A stretch of DNA of 64,000 bases from Cladochytrium replicatum (taxonomy: Eukaryota > Chytridiomycota > Chytridiomycetes > Cladochytriales > Cladochytriaceae). The notes under the pieces are model-generated. The model was not told where the DNA came from. It did not search any database and saw only the letters and a list, made by a program, of their open reading frames with translations. Below, piece by piece: positions 48,674 through 60,297 of this stretch. The translations under genes were made by a program, and so were the position numbers. The first letter of the stretch is position 1. Every line of letters begins with the position of its first letter. The stretch lies in contig JAHLKD010000142.1 in the NCBI GenBank assembly GCA_025526935.1, positions 1 through 64,000 of the forward strand, written 5' to 3'.

Positions 48674-50619
48674 CTATTTTCTTTCTTTCCGCTTTTTGGA
48701 AGCACTCTTGGTGCTTGTCGATGGAGCCGCTTTGACACTCTTGTTCAAGCTGCCCTTCTTCACGCTCTGCTCCCCACCTTTCTTTGACCCAGGCTTTGCA
48801 ACCTCTCCCTCAGACTCGTCATCCGACTCAACACCGTCCTCAACCATCCTCTTCGCCTCCCCGTCACCATCCTCGCTCATGCTACTCTCACCATCCTCCT
48901 CGTCACCGCCCCACTCCTTCTGATCCAACTCAGCCCATAAATCGCCTCCATCATCCCCATCCTCATCCTCCTCGTCCCTCCCATCCTCCCTCTCCTTCCT
49001 CCTCTTCTCTTCTTCCTTCATCACACCTTCCTCCTCCTCCGCAACGACAACCCAGTTCATCCGCGTCTTGACGTAACACCGCCCCGCCTCCTTCTTCTTC
49101 CCGACTTCAAAGCATCGCACGAAACGGTCGAGACCCACCCCCGTGACGATCACGGATGAGGTGTGCGGCGCGCGAGCGACCACGACGCAGCGGACTGCAC
49201 CAGCGGAGCCGCGGAACGTTGCACGAATGGCGCCGTGCGGGCCCGTGACGGCGTAGAGAGATGTCTCGGTGCCGGCGGCGCGGGGTTTGGTTGTCGCCGA
49301 GGGGTTGTCGGCGTGGTCGATGCGGGAGCGGTTGGTGCCTTTGGGATGAGTTGAAGGGAAGCCGGCTTTGGAGGTGTTGCCGACGTCGACTTGGATGAGG
49401 AGGCCAGTTGTGTCAGTCACAACGACCTCTCTGCAGGAAACACAAATTAACGACAAGAGGACATGTGTGAGGGCAACGTACTGCGTTCCGGGTATCAATG
49501 CGATGTATTTGAGTGGATGCTCTCCGACCTCTATGTTGAGTGTAGGTTTCTTCCCAGCTTTCAAATCATACACTCGAATCTGTAAACAAAAACTTAGCAA
49601 CCTCCCACCAAACCTTTAAATACTCACGAAATGAATCCCAGTGCAAACTACAATCTTTTCTCCTTCGCCTTCCATCCACGCCATGTCGGTGTTCCACACG
49701 GGCACCCTCAGATCCAGCACGTCATTTCGGACGTTCTTAGCTTTCCACCGGGGCTCAGCCTTTTCACCACTCTCGGTCTTCAATACCACGTCAAGATCCC
49801 ACACGCACACCTCACGATCTTTCCCTCCCGTCGCAAACACGACACCGCCGTCCGGCGAAGTCTGGGGTTTCACACGCATCCGGCAGAGCTGGTCTTGGCC
49901 AAGATTTACGCATCCCTTCTCAGCTCCCGTCGCGCAGTCGTGAACACGAAGGAATCCGGTATCTGTGCAGGTTACCAACTCGCTAATGGCAAGAAATCAA
50001 AAACATCCCCCAAACCACAGTCTGATTACAAACATACTTTGTCAAGGTCGAATGGTGCAACCCAACAAAATGCTCCCGTTCGTTCATCTTGTTCATCACT
50101 GGTCTTCCATTCTTATCTTTTGCAGGGGTAAAAACACGGAAATTCGCGAGAACAGCCCCATCCGTTCCAGACATTACGTCCACTTCGCCAGATTTCCGCC
50201 CCACGACAATCTATTTCTCTGATCAGATATGGTTTGGTTCAGTACTCCAACTTGAACACACAATGGTGGGCTGTGTCGCAGATTTCGATAGGGTCATCAT
50301 GGTGACCTCTCGCTCCCGATCGATACGACCCCATGACACAACTTTACAGTGCTCCACGTCCTCCTCTACCATCTTCTTCTGTTTTGCATCGGATGCGGAG
50401 TCGTCATCCAGTCGCGCACGCTTGTGTTTTCTGGTTTCTGGGTCGGGTTTCCTCACTGATGTGTCAAGGAATTTAATGCCTGAAAGCAAGCGCTTAGCCT
50501 CAAGATTATAATAATTATTGAAGTGGATGCGTACATTTGACCTGGCCCATTTCGTCCCCTGTGTAGAATCGCAAGTTGCATAGTGCTGTGGTGTGTTCTC
50601 TCTGCTGGTGCGATTTCAT
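48674..50619 (-). CDS. NSA1: 60S ribosome biogenesis WD-repeat protein Nsa1/WDR74
   Basis: A nucleolar factor of early pre-60S particles that works with the AAA protein Rix7/NVL. Six exons (50535-50619, 50262-50479, 50038-50210, 49628-49982, 49482-49579, 48674-49430) join to 561 residues. Family landmarks are LRFYTGDEMGQVK at the start, VVGRKSGEVDVMSGTDG, ATGGKDREVCVWDLDVVL, NDVLDLRVPVWNTDMAW, IRVYDLKAGKKPTLNIEVGE and GLDRFVRCFEV. Together they form a seven-bladed propeller. The C-terminal about 130 residues are acidic then lysine-rich, ending KSASKKRKERK, a nuclear/nucleolar-type tail. A copy of the recurrent promoter element lies 59-71 bases before the start. Confidence 0.9.
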
Positions 50620-50675
50620 TTTGAAAAGCTGTCAGAATCAGCCCCAAGCCAGTGGCTTAATGACTGACCCAAAAT

Positions 50676-50690
50676 CAGTGGCTTTGACAT
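50676..50690 (-). promoter_or_regulatory. Recurrent ATGTCAAAGCCACTG element
   Basis: Read on the minus strand, ATGTCAAAGCCACTG lies about 60 bases before the NSA1 start codon, in the same orientation relative to the gene as the copies before four other genes. Confidence 0.55.
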
Positions 50691-51226
50691 TTCAGGTGGT
50701 AGCTCAGCCCAGATGCTGCAGTCCAGTCACTGACGACCTCGTTCTGTCTCCCGTTGAGCAAATGCATGCATCACTCACTGTTCACAACAAAGTTCAATAC
50801 TCTTCACAACATCTGTGAATCACTATCTTTCTTGTCCACATACGCAGCACGCACAACCAACCTGCTATTAGATCCCTTCCTCTCTCCTCTATGCCCTCCT
50901 TAACTATCTTCCTCCCAAATTAAGCTTTCGTTCAGATGCCTTCCGGCCAATCGGGTTGCTACCCCACCATCTGATCAAGCACAGCCCCCACCTCATCAGC
51001 AAACTTGCCTTATCAGGTTACATTGCGATCGAACCATGCACGCGACGCGATCACACAACTCGGTCACATCATTCGCTTTTTTTCGTTGCCTCATTGTCAA
51101 ACCAAACCCTGGCGAAAAAAGCATTTTCCGTCCCCCAATATTTAAACGCTCTCCTCCCGCAGTTCCACCACTCTCAGAGCAAGATCATCTAATCTCATCT
51201 ACATTCTTACCGTAAACAACCGCAAG
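50691..51226. other. Divergent promoter region
   Basis: Spacer between NSA1 and the BTB gene, which are transcribed apart. Pyrimidine-rich tracts precede 51227. No gene is seen. Confidence 0.5.
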
Positions 51227-52468
51227 ATGACCAAAGAAGACGCTCGTGTTCGTTTGAATGTCGGCGGCACGATCTACGAGACCTACGTGGCTACGCTGCG
51301 AAGGGACCCAGACTCGTTGCTGGGTACCATGTTCGCGGACCGCAACTCTGTGATGCTGAAGCCGGATCACAACGAATCCGAAGCCGCGCCGGCCGAGCAG
51401 AGGGAGTACTTTTTCGATCGCAACGGGAGGACTTTCGAAGTGGTTTTGGACTATTGCAGGACCGGCAAATTGGTATGAGCACCCACCACGGAAAATTTTC
51501 CCGCCAAAATGTTCATCACCCAAAAACCTTGCTTTTCTCTCTCTGTACAGATCGTTCCTCCAGGCATGTCGCTCGAATCCGTCCGTGAGGAGCTTGACTT
51601 TTGGCAGATCGGCTGGCCAGTGTCCCCCACCTCCTCGCGCACCTCCCCGCTCCCATCTATCGACGATCCCGAAGACCCCCTCGACATCACCACGATCCAA
51701 CTCACCCCAACCGAATCCTCATTCTGCGATTTCCTCTGCACGTTCACCCTGTCCCCCTCCCCAACCCCACAACCCTACACCCAAATGTTCCAACGCCGCC
51801 GCCACCACCTCCTCACCCGCCCCGCCCCTCCCCCCCTCACCCACCTCCTCGCCTCCGCCCTCCGAACCCAGTCCGGCCTGCTCCCTTCGGACATCCCTCA
51901 GCCCCCTCGACCCACTTCGATCCTCTCCCTCCCAGACTTCCCCCCCTCGCCAATCTTCTCCACGCGTCTGCCCCCGCGCCTGCAGATCCTCCTCGAACGC
52001 ACGCTGGCGATCCTTCGCGACGCCCGAGCCGCGAGCCTCCGCACCATCTCGATCGCGATCGACCTCGACGGCGAGGTGTCCGGCGTGCCGAGCGCACTCG
52101 ACCGTGTCGCGGCGCAGAAGAGGTTCTGGAAGGATCTCGCGGGCCTCGTGTTTGCGTGCGCGGGCGTCGCGCCTGCGGACGAGGCGGCGGTTGTGCTCGG
52201 GGACGGACGGAGGGTCGCGGGGGTCGACGACGCCGGTGGTGGGAGCGCCACGGCCGTGGCCGGCGCGTGGGAGGCCGCTTGTGCGTTGTGGGAGTTTAGG
52301 GAGGCGCTTGCGATGAGAGTTGCGGCAGAGGGGGCGAGAGAGGGGGTGAAGGAGATCCTTGGTGTTGAGGCGGTGAGGAGAAAGTTTGCGGGATGGGGGG
52401 AGGGGAAGGATGGGAAGCTGCAGGTCGAGTACCTTTCGCACTGGAACGTGACTATGAACGTTCCGTGA
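51227..52468 (+). CDS. BTB/T1 (KCTD-like) domain protein
   Basis: Two exons (51227-51472, 51551-52468) join to 387 residues. Residues 6-110 are a potassium-channel-tetramerisation-type BTB domain: VRLNVGGTIYETYVATLRRD, then EYFFDRNGRTFEVVLDYCRTGKL and a LDFWQIG end. KCTD proteins of this kind form oligomers and often act as cullin-3 adaptors; no channel segments are present. The rest is Pro/Ser-rich, then an Ala/Arg-rich, helix-prone region with no known domain. High GC in the second exon gives long shadow frames on both strands. The partner is unknown. Confidence 0.85.
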
Positions 52469-52977
52469 CTGGTGGACGTCCCCGTATCCAAGCTTTTTTT
52501 GGGAATACCCGTATTGTTTATTTGTATAGCCAGATTTTTTTTTTAGACCCACTCGCTGTTTCTCTCGTTGGTCGACCTATTCGTTGAGAATTCTGTTTGT
52601 TTATTTTGTCTACCCCTTCGAATTCATTACCACTCTGAGATCCTAATAATTTTTAATATAAGGTTACCAAGTTCTTTCTGATCCATTACTGAAGGTTTCG
52701 ATCTGCTCCTGCACCGAGGAAATAAACCGTCGAATCGAATTCGAAAATCTCAATCAGAATTGAATAATGAATGTTTCAGCATTGTCTCGATATATACAAG
52801 TGAATGATCGGAGGTGCGTACTAAATCGTCACACCGTAAAAACACAAACAATGAATTTCGAAAATGAGAAAAGTTTAAACAGCTAATCTACATCAATAAT
52901 CAAAACCGACAACGGAAAACAAAAACGCATTCTCCCAATACGGCCCATTACTAAAGCTCATCCTTAGATCTCCAAAT
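52469..52977. other. AT-rich intergenic region
   Basis: Spacer between convergent genes; no coding sequence or repeat is recognised. Confidence 0.5.
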
Positions 52978-55505
52978 TCACGCTGGTGCTGCCTCGCCTT
53001 CCACAACCCCCGCACTCTCCCCCTCCTCCCTCACCGTAGCGCTTCTCCTCCTCCTCACAGCCCCGCCGCTACTACTACTCTCCCTCCTCCTCTTCCTCCC
53101 CCTGTGCATCTGCAGATGCTCCTCATTCCCGCCTTCCCCAACCGCTTCCTCGTCCTCCTCGTTCAAAAGACACGCCTTCATGTGTCGGCGCAGGTTACTG
53201 CGCACCGAAAACGTGCGTCCGCACCCGGCGATCGTGCACACGTAGGGCTTTTCGCCTGTGTGCGTGTGCATGTGTGTTTTAAGTGATGAGGGGCGCGAGA
53301 AGCGTTTTGGGCAGGAGGGGCACGGGTATCTTCGCGGGAGGGTTTGGAATCGCGAGGGGGTCGGCGCGTTTTGTTGTGGTGGAGGTTGGGGTTGTTGGGA
53401 CGTGGACGGCGCTGTGAGCGAAGGTGGGTTTTGTGATGTAAGCGGTTGAGCCTAAGCAAAAAGGGGACGGTTTGTTTTAGTGTGAGACTTGTGGGGTTGA
53501 GCTAGAGCAAGTTTTATTTACCGTGTATTCAGGGGGAACCGAATATGCAGGGGGCATCGAATCGCTTGGGTGAGGGTCGAGATGCATAGACCGACACCTA
53601 CGTCTCGGACTGTCCTCGTCGTCTTCGATGTCCGCGCTCTCCCGCTGCTGCTTCCCATACTTTTCAATATAGTGCGGCTCCACCGATGGCGGCGACGAGC
53701 TCGTGCTCCACATCGCCGGGTGCGTGTTCGGGAACGGCGGGGGTTGGTACGGTTGGTACCGCGACGAGGAAGAGGATGTGTACGTTGTCGAGGGCTGGTG
53801 GAAGTGGTGGTAGTGGTCGTGGTCGTGGTGGTGGTAGTAGTGCCACGAGTTTAGCGGCCAAGAGGTTGAGGACCAGCTGCCGTTGGGTTGAAAAACGCTG
53901 GGGTCGTGGGCATTTGTTGGAATATCGAGGTTTGGGCGACCGTTGGGTCGTGGGGACGGGTGCACGGTCGCAGAGGATCGGCGGTGTGTGTTCTGTGCGC
54001 GGTGGTCGGCGGTCGTGGTTGCTGTCGGCGCGCCGTCGAGGTCTCGTCTGTGATGATTCCCGTTGGCGACCTTGCGATCTTCCTCCCACCCTTCGTTGCT
54101 GTCCGAGTTTGTGTTTGAGGTATCCGGGTCCCCCGCTGCGCGAGATTGGCCTTTTCGGTCGTGAAGAACCACGACGACAACGGGAAGATGCGGGTCAGCG
54201 TGTTTCTTGACTATAAATGTAGAAATAAAAGAAAGAGCACAACATCAGAATATGGGTTGGGAAGAAAAAAGGGGAGAATACGTGCCCGCCGCACAGAGAC
54301 ACATGGCTGATTAGGAGTTCCAGAAGTTCGGGGAATTAATGTAGGGTAAAAGGTCCAGCAAGTAAATCGAAGTTGCAAAAAAAGGGGGGGACTAGTCAAA
54401 ACGTACCTCTTGAAGAGACCCAGTGGGTACCGTTGGTGCCATTCGCTGCATGTCCGTTGGTACCTTTGGTTCCGTTCGTACCATGGCCATGGGTCCCGTT
54501 AGTGTCGTGATGTGCATGTGGGGTCTGACTCCACGAAGTCGAGGATGTAGACGATGATGACGACGCGGACGACGAAGACGAAGGGGTATTCGAATCAACG
54601 TTGTGGTGGATGATGCCATTGGCTTTCTCGACGCCGTTCACAGAAGGCTGGGGCCTCACTTCATGGTAGTCCATCCGATGTGCGAATCGACGTTGCTGCT
54701 CGTACTCCCTATCGTACTGCTGTTCTCGCCCCATCATCTGGCGTTGGTAAGCGTACTGACCTCTTGGCTGATGTTGGTGCTGCTCCCATGCATATTGCTC
54801 CCACTGTTGTTTGTATAGATGGTACTGGTACGCTTGGAACCGGTCACGCTCGCGCTGGTAGCGGTAGTCCGGCTGGAGCTCGCTGGTGTACGCGCGGTCG
54901 GTGCGTTCGTACTGTGTGCAATCGTTGGTAGACGGTTGTGTTGCTGGCTGTTCGCTTGAGCGGTACTGAGGAACGCTGGGTTGTCTCTGTGAGCGGTAGA
55001 TCCGCTCAGCTTCCGATTCTTCCCACCGAGACTCGCCGGGATAAGCTCTGTAGTTCCGATCAGCGTTGCCTTCTTCCCACCGCGACCCGTTGGTGTTCTG
55101 CGATTCGGTGGGTTCCCCTGGGGTATTATAAGCTTCCTGTGGGTTTCGAGAATCCCTCCGATGATTGTATGCTTGTTCTCTCCCGGACCAACCCGACGAT
55201 CCGTTCTGCTGCGTCACCTCATAGTGTCGATCATGCTCGCTGAAAGTGTCGCCGTTCTGAGGCGGGAATCTGGGGTGTTGGGGGAAAGTGTTGCGGTCGA
55301 GCGGGTATGCAGCGGGATCAAAGGATCCGTTAGTGTGAGGACGCGACGCTGTGAGAAAGTCAGGTGGAGGAGTAGGGATCCATGAGGGTAGATGCGAGTA
55401 GTGTCTTTCTAGGTGGATGAATGGTGGTGGGAACGGGCGGTGCAGGTTCTGCGACGGCTGCTGCTTGAGCGAGTGTTTCTGAGAGTTTGAGTTGTTCGAA
55501 TGCAT
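52978..55505 (-). CDS. C2H2 zinc-finger transcription factor
   Basis: Three exons (54407-55505, 53522-54210, 52978-53451) join to 753 residues. The first 600 residues are low complexity, rich in Gln, Ser, Tyr, Asn and His with poly-Ser and Gly-Thr-Asn runs, as in fungal activation regions. Near the C-terminus are two tandem C2H2 fingers: [21 protein letters not shown], then after [26 protein letters not shown]. The second has the four-residue Cys spacing. A basic stretch ([17 protein letters not shown]) could be a nuclear signal. The targets are unknown. The spliced frame through low-complexity exon 2 is supported by splice sites only. Confidence 0.85.
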
Positions 55506-56171
55506 TCTCCAGTCATGGCGAGCGATGGTTTCAGCCGGGCTAATAAGGCGATTGCAAATACTTTCAGCGGATCAGCGATTGCTGGAAAAGTTTTATGTCG
55601 ATAGGGAGGGACATCACGTGGGAACGGGGTGACCGGGTATTCAGAGCCATTTCCGAGGGTGGGATCGGCGATGGGGGACGGCGATCAGGTGGAAACCACA
55701 GGTCTGGAGAGAGTGCGAACGGGGGTTTGAGAATATCGCGGTGGAGAGTAGCAAAATATAGCAGTACAAGTCGATGTTGTAAAGGTATCGATTGACCCAA
55801 GGACTGCTAGCTAGTGCTACACTAGTCACCCTTCTCATCCATCCATTCTCCATGTGATCTGACGATAATCCGTATTTTCGGTTCGCTTGGTCGATCCGCA
55901 CCAAATTTGCGCTGGCTCTGGCGATCGGCCCATAAGCCATAAATCAAAAATCGTTCTGCCGATCCCGACAGACTGGACTGAATTGGCGCAGTTCAGCTGT
56001 GCAGGTAGTAGTAGTAGTAGTGGTCTAGTTGTACTGCAAGTAGTACCAGTAGCGATCCGTCGTTCATATCCATACCACCACAACATGCTCATCAACAAAT
56101 CAACAAAGCGCATTCTTTAACTCCCGTGTCAAAGCCACTGGTGTTTCGTTTTTCGTTTCTTTTTGTACTAA
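55506..56171. other. Divergent promoter region
   Basis: Spacer between the zinc-finger gene and the Lnt-like gene. It holds a GTAGTAGTAGTAGTAG run near 56005 and the recurrent element at 56127-56140. Confidence 0.5.
56127..56140 (+). promoter_or_regulatory. Recurrent TGTCAAAGCCACTG element
   Basis: TGTCAAAGCCACTG ends 31 bases before the start codon of the Lnt-like gene, in the same gene-relative orientation as the copies before the repeat-protein, NSA1, PhzF-like and PEX3-like genes. Confidence 0.55.
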
Positions 56172-58301
56172 ATGCCTTCAACAAACTCAAATTTCTCGCC
56201 GTCCCTCTGGATTTCCTCGCACCCCCGCTCGTTTCTCGCTGTTTCAATCGCGCTGTCTTCGCTGCTCGCTGCTCCTGCTTCTAATGAAAGTGCCAATCCT
56301 GCCCTCTTTCCCGTACTACTCGTCGCTTCACTCTACACATATGCAAGATTGCTCTTCCCACCGTCGCTCGTCGTGCCGGAACACGAGAACAGGTCAAAAG
56401 CTGCTCTCCTTGCTCTTCGTGACATCGCCATCCAGATCTTTGCCTTAGCTCCCGGCCTTGGACTGTCGTTCCTCGAGCTTGAGAGTTCCTCCGAAGACGA
56501 GTCGACTGTCCCCACAAATGCCCCTGTCACAATGCCGTGGCACAACTACATTGCTGTTTTCTCGATCGGAATTCTCTTCAGCGTTGTAGCTGTGACACCA
56601 ACATGGCTCGCGGCCTTGACGCTGCAGGGCTGGCGACATGTCAAAAAGTGGCCCATCGCAGCTCCTCTCGCTGGTGCTGCATGGCTTGTGTTTCCGCTTC
56701 TTTGGGCCGGTACATGGCGGTTTCTTGCTGCTGGGTTTTTGCCACTCGGTACGTGGGGAAACCTTGGTTCGATGTTTCTCGAGGGCTTCACGAGCGGTTC
56801 TTTGTCGGTCATGAGCACATTTGGGCCCATGGCGGGTGATCTCGCCCTCGCATTGATATCACAAGGGATCGGGGAGTTTGTCGTTGGCCGTGTTCTAGGC
56901 GCGGCCACCGAAGCCATGGAGCATCGCAATCGCATCGTGAGATTCGAGAGACCCGAGCCATCCCTGATCGATCTCTCCGAGGACGAAGAAACCGGCCTGT
57001 CTCCACCTCCGACCCCTGAACCTCTTCTCCGAAACGGCGACAGCCGGCACACCCAACCGTCCCCAACATCCTCCGAACAACACCCATTGTTCCATACCCC
57101 GCAAGTCAACGCCGAAAACATCACAACCTCTCTCCGCCGTGCCTTCTTCGCCGCCGCCATCGCAACTCCCTTCCTCCTCAGCCTCCTCTCCTACAACTAC
57201 TCCTTCAGCACCCCCGCCGAGCAACTCATCACCGTCGGCTGCGTCCTCCCGCCGTCGTACTTCAACCCGGACCCTCCAAGCCCCGACGCCAACGTAGCCA
57301 CCATGCTCGATATCATGGTCGCCGGCACCCGCGCCTTAGCCAGCACCGCCTCCCTCGTCCTCTGGTCCGAAGCCGCCGTCCACCTCCCCTCCCAAAAACA
57401 TCTCGACGACCTCCTCACGCTCGCCAAATCCATCTCCCGAGAACGCAAAACATATATCGGAATCACATACACCATCCCCGCCGACCCCTCCCAAAAACAC
57501 CTCAAAAACATGCTCGCCCTCGTCGGCCCCACATCCAAAAACCAATCCGACCTGCTCTTCTCATACCAGAAAACCCAGCTCATCTTCATCGCCGAGTCAC
57601 ACCGCATGGTTCCCGGCCCGGGCGTCCTCCCCCTCATCCAAGCGCGTATCCCCCCCAGAACATCCCTACCGTATCCGAACCGCAGGAAGAAACCGCTTCC
57701 CACCGACCCGCCCGAGCTCGGGATCTCGGCCGCAATCTGCCACGACTTGGACTACCCCTCTCTGATCCTCCAGGCCTCGCGCGCCTCGATCCTTCTCGCG
57801 CCGGCACAGACCTGGTCCCAGAAATCCGGCCGCGCGCATCTCGCCATCGCGCGTGCACGGGCGAGCGAAGTCGGTTCGGCGGTGCTGAGATGCGACGCGG
57901 GGGGTGTGAGCGGGTACATTGACGCGCGGGGCACGTCGCTGTACACATACGGAGCCCCTGGATCTACCGGCAACCGCACGGGGGCCCGCATTTTTGCGGT
58001 CGACGTGCCAGTCCGTGTGGGACCGAAACAGCTGACGTGGTACGCGTTCTTTGGGGACTGGATTGTGCTGTTGGCGATGGCTGGGGTTGGAGGTGCGGGC
58101 GTGGGTGTGCGGTCGTTGATTGAGATAGTTGGGAGGGGAAAGGCGGGGAATGGTGGAGTGTTGTTGGCGCATGGTGGGGACGGGGGCAGTCGGTTTACGG
58201 CTGCTATTGTGAGGGAGAGGCTATTGGGGTGGGTTGGAGGTTGGTTTTTGACGACGGTATTGTTGATTACGCGGGGGGGTCGAGGGGACGAGTCGGATTG
58301 A
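56172..58301 (+). CDS. Lnt-like CN-hydrolase membrane protein
   Basis: A single exon of 709 residues resembling apolipoprotein N-acyltransferase: several membrane helices in the first 250 residues and another near 330, then a carbon-nitrogen hydrolase domain, then C-terminal helices. The catalytic triad is visible: Glu in ASLVLWSEAAVHLP, Lys in LLFSYQKTQLIF, and Cys in ISAAICHDLDYPSL. A Ser/Pro/Glu-rich insert separates the first helices from the domain. Fungi lack bacterial lipoproteins, so the acyl acceptor must differ; related fungal proteins are uncharacterised as far as I know. The N-terminus is a clear ATG 31 bases after the recurrent promoter element. Confidence 0.82.
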   Translation: MPSTNSNFSPSLWISSHPRSFLAVSIALSSLLAAPASNESANPALFPVLLVASLYTYARLLFPPSLVVPEHENRSKAALLALRDIAIQIFALAPGLGLSFLELESSSEDESTVPTNAPVTMPWHNYIAVFSIGILFSVVAVTPTWLAALTLQGWRHVKKWPIAAPLAGAAWLVFPLLWAGTWRFLAAGFLPLGTWGNLGSMFLEGFTSGSLSVMSTFGPMAGDLALALISQGIGEFVVGRVLGAATEAMEHRNRIVRFERPEPSLIDLSEDEETGLSPPPTPEPLLRNGDSRHTQPSPTSSEQHPLFHTPQVNAENITTSLRRAFFAAAIATPFLLSLLSYNYSFSTPAEQLITVGCVLPPSYFNPDPPSPDANVATMLDIMVAGTRALASTASLVLWSEAAVHLPSQKHLDDLLTLAKSISRERKTYIGITYTIPADPSQKHLKNMLALVGPTSKNQSDLLFSYQKTQLIFIAESHRMVPGPGVLPLIQARIPPRTSLPYPNRRKKPLPTDPPELGISAAICHDLDYPSLILQASRASILLAPAQTWSQKSGRAHLAIARARASEVGSAVLRCDAGGVSGYIDARGTSLYTYGAPGSTGNRTGARIFAVDVPVRVGPKQLTWYAFFGDWIVLLAMAGVGGAGVGVRSLIEIVGRGKAGNGGVLLAHGGDGGSRFTAAIVRERLLGWVGGWFLTTVLLITRGGRGDESD

Positions 58302-58500
58302 AATGGCAAAATGAGAAACTCGAAAGTAAGGTGGATACTCTTTTGCATTTGTAAAGTAGTCGTTGTTAATAGCATGGGAAGGAGTCTTTTTGGTTTGGTT
58401 TGACCGAGTTTTCTCTGGTGAGTTTGTACTTGTCCGACACAAAAGGAAAAAGGAGAGTGGTCGAAGAAAGATGTTCCGTGTGTTAGCATAAACATGCTCA

Positions 58501-58943
58501 GTGTTTGGGCGACAATCTCACCGAAGGCTACAAACACAGGGTCCTCGACGGCAGCGTGCTTCCACGTCTGGAATCACGTCTCAGACAGCCCCGCTTCGAC
58601 TGGATCATCTTCATGGTCGGCGGGATCAACGACCTCGCAAGTCCCAAAGTCACACCTGCACAGCTTTTCGAGGGCTTGGAGAAACTGTGGAGGATAGGAC
58701 CTGATCACCACCCAATGCGAGAGTGTTGATGCTGAGCGTGCTGCCTGTGGATCAGGAGGTGTGGGATGACGTTGCAGGGAAGCAGGAAGGCGTCAATGAG
58801 CTTTTGAGAGCGTATTTTGAGGATGCAGGGCGACTATTTTTTAATGATACAGCAAAAGACATCACGTAGGAATGGGAAGCTTTGGGACCTATGGTACGAA
58901 AAGATGGGAACGCTGATCTTCAACGAGCTCAATGATACCAAAC
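58501..58943 (+). pseudogene. SGNH (GDSL) hydrolase relic
   Basis: A plus-strand frame starting CLGDNLTEGYKHRVLDGSVL and continuing FDWIIFMVGGINDLASPK matches the GDSxTEGY and GxND blocks of GDSL esterases. The catalytic Ser of GDS is Asn here (GDN). After GPDHHP the frame shifts, and MLSVLPVDQEVWDDVAGKQE continues in another frame to a stop near 58869. There is no start codon upstream in frame. The gene has lost its 5' end, nucleophile and frame. Its 3' remains run up to the end of the PhzF-like gene. Confidence 0.75.
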
Positions 58944-60118
58944 TCAATAATACAGAGTCCCCTGCATGACAGTCCGACACCGCCCAACAAACCTGACCCG
59001 TCCGCGCTCTTTCTCCCACAACAGCTCAATCATCCCACCGCGACCAGGGTACGCTTGATACGCAAAAATTGTGTCTCCAACATGTTTCCCGTTCACACCT
59101 TGCTCGGTCCAGTATGGAACCAGTGCAGTCTGCGCCGAGCCTGTCACCGGATCCTCGTCCGTCCCGTCGAGCGGGCAAAACACTCTCACAAGGTAATCCG
59201 GTTTCACCTGCTGCCCGGTCGTCGGGGACTCGAACGGGATGGCGAACGTTTCGGGTACGCGCGAGCTAACCGAAATCATATGCGAACCAATCTTTGCCTT
59301 TTCAAAAAAAAAGTGAATCCTTCCAATAAACGACAACGCTTGCAATAATGGTTGCATTTACCAATGTGGGATGATCGATGTGTTCCAACAACGCAATGTC
59401 CACACTCTCGTTCACAATCACAACGATCCTACCGTCCCCTGTCCGCCCGACATACTCGATACCCTCCGCCCGAATGTGCGCGCCGCCACCACCAGGTTTG
59501 CCTCTGAAGGCTTCCAGCAAATACCGCACGACGTCCACATTCTCCTCGTGCAGCGGGCTGGAGATGTTTTCAGGGAAATCCATCTCGATCGCGGGCGAAA
59601 CCTCATCTGCGTTCCGTACTGATTTTGGGCTCAGACGGACGGAGAGAACGCCCGATTTGAGCGTGTGGAAATCGACGGCTTCGATTTCGGTGGAGGTTGG
59701 GAAGTGGTGATTGAACAAGAAGTGTGAGGATGCCAGGGTTGCGTGGCCGCACAATGGAACGTCTTCGCCGTCTTCGATGAAATACGAACGGTAAAAACAC
59801 ATTGCAAATGGTGTGTGAGAAGGATGCAAAGGTTACCAGGTGTTTTCCAGCGAAGGAAGAAGCTTGGACGAGTGGAGGTTGAGGAAGAGTGCGGGAGGAG
59901 GAAAGCGGTTTCGGAGAGGTTGAATTCGATTGCGATGTTGCGAAGGAAGGGTTCTGGTGGGTAAGAGTCGCCCGTGAACAGAATCACGGCGGCCGGGTTT
60001 CCTCCTGTGGATGCAACGAAGTATAAAATTCCATCCGATGGGGTTTGAATTACTTTAACTTACGGAAGGGCACCGTGGTGAAGGCATCGATCACAGAGTA
60101 CTCCAGACCCGCCGGCAT
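58944..60118 (-). CDS. PhzF-family isomerase-like protein
   Basis: Members of the PhzF family (PF02567) isomerise small cyclic or amino-acid-like substrates; the substrate here is unknown. Four exons (60064-60118, 59837-60004, 59362-59771, 58944-59297) join to 328 residues. The first splice rebuilds the conserved start VIDAFTTVPFRGNPAAVIL. Later landmarks are EFNLSETAFLLP with the catalytic-type Glu, VPLCGHATLASSHFLF, and near the end CPLDGTDEDPVTGSAQTAL. The length is typical. An in-frame ATG at 60154 could add 12 residues. Its neighbour on the same strand is an O-methyltransferase, a pairing that could belong to a small metabolite pathway. Confidence 0.92.
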
Positions 60119-60208
60119 TTGAAATGTGAGCAGTGTGTCAACAATCTCTACCATAGCTAAGGTGTGTGCTACCACCACTAGTTGGCAAGAAGGGCAAGTC
60201 CGTTCGTT

Positions 60209-60223
60209 CAGTGGCTTTGACAT
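60209..60223 (-). promoter_or_regulatory. Recurrent ATGTCAAAGCCACTG element
   Basis: On the minus strand, ATGTCAAAGCCACTG lies about 95 bases before the PhzF-like start, in the spacer behind the O-methyltransferase stop. Confidence 0.55.
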
Positions 60224-60297
60224 ATGAAGAATAGCATGGCCGGAAATATATACTAGGCACAAATTTTATTGTTTTGCAAAAGCTGTTCAGTTTCAGT

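Noticed and set aside
51585-52552. Several frames of 190-280 codons on both strands
   Set aside because: All overlap the GC-rich second exon of the BTB/T1 gene and have biased, Arg/Pro-rich composition.
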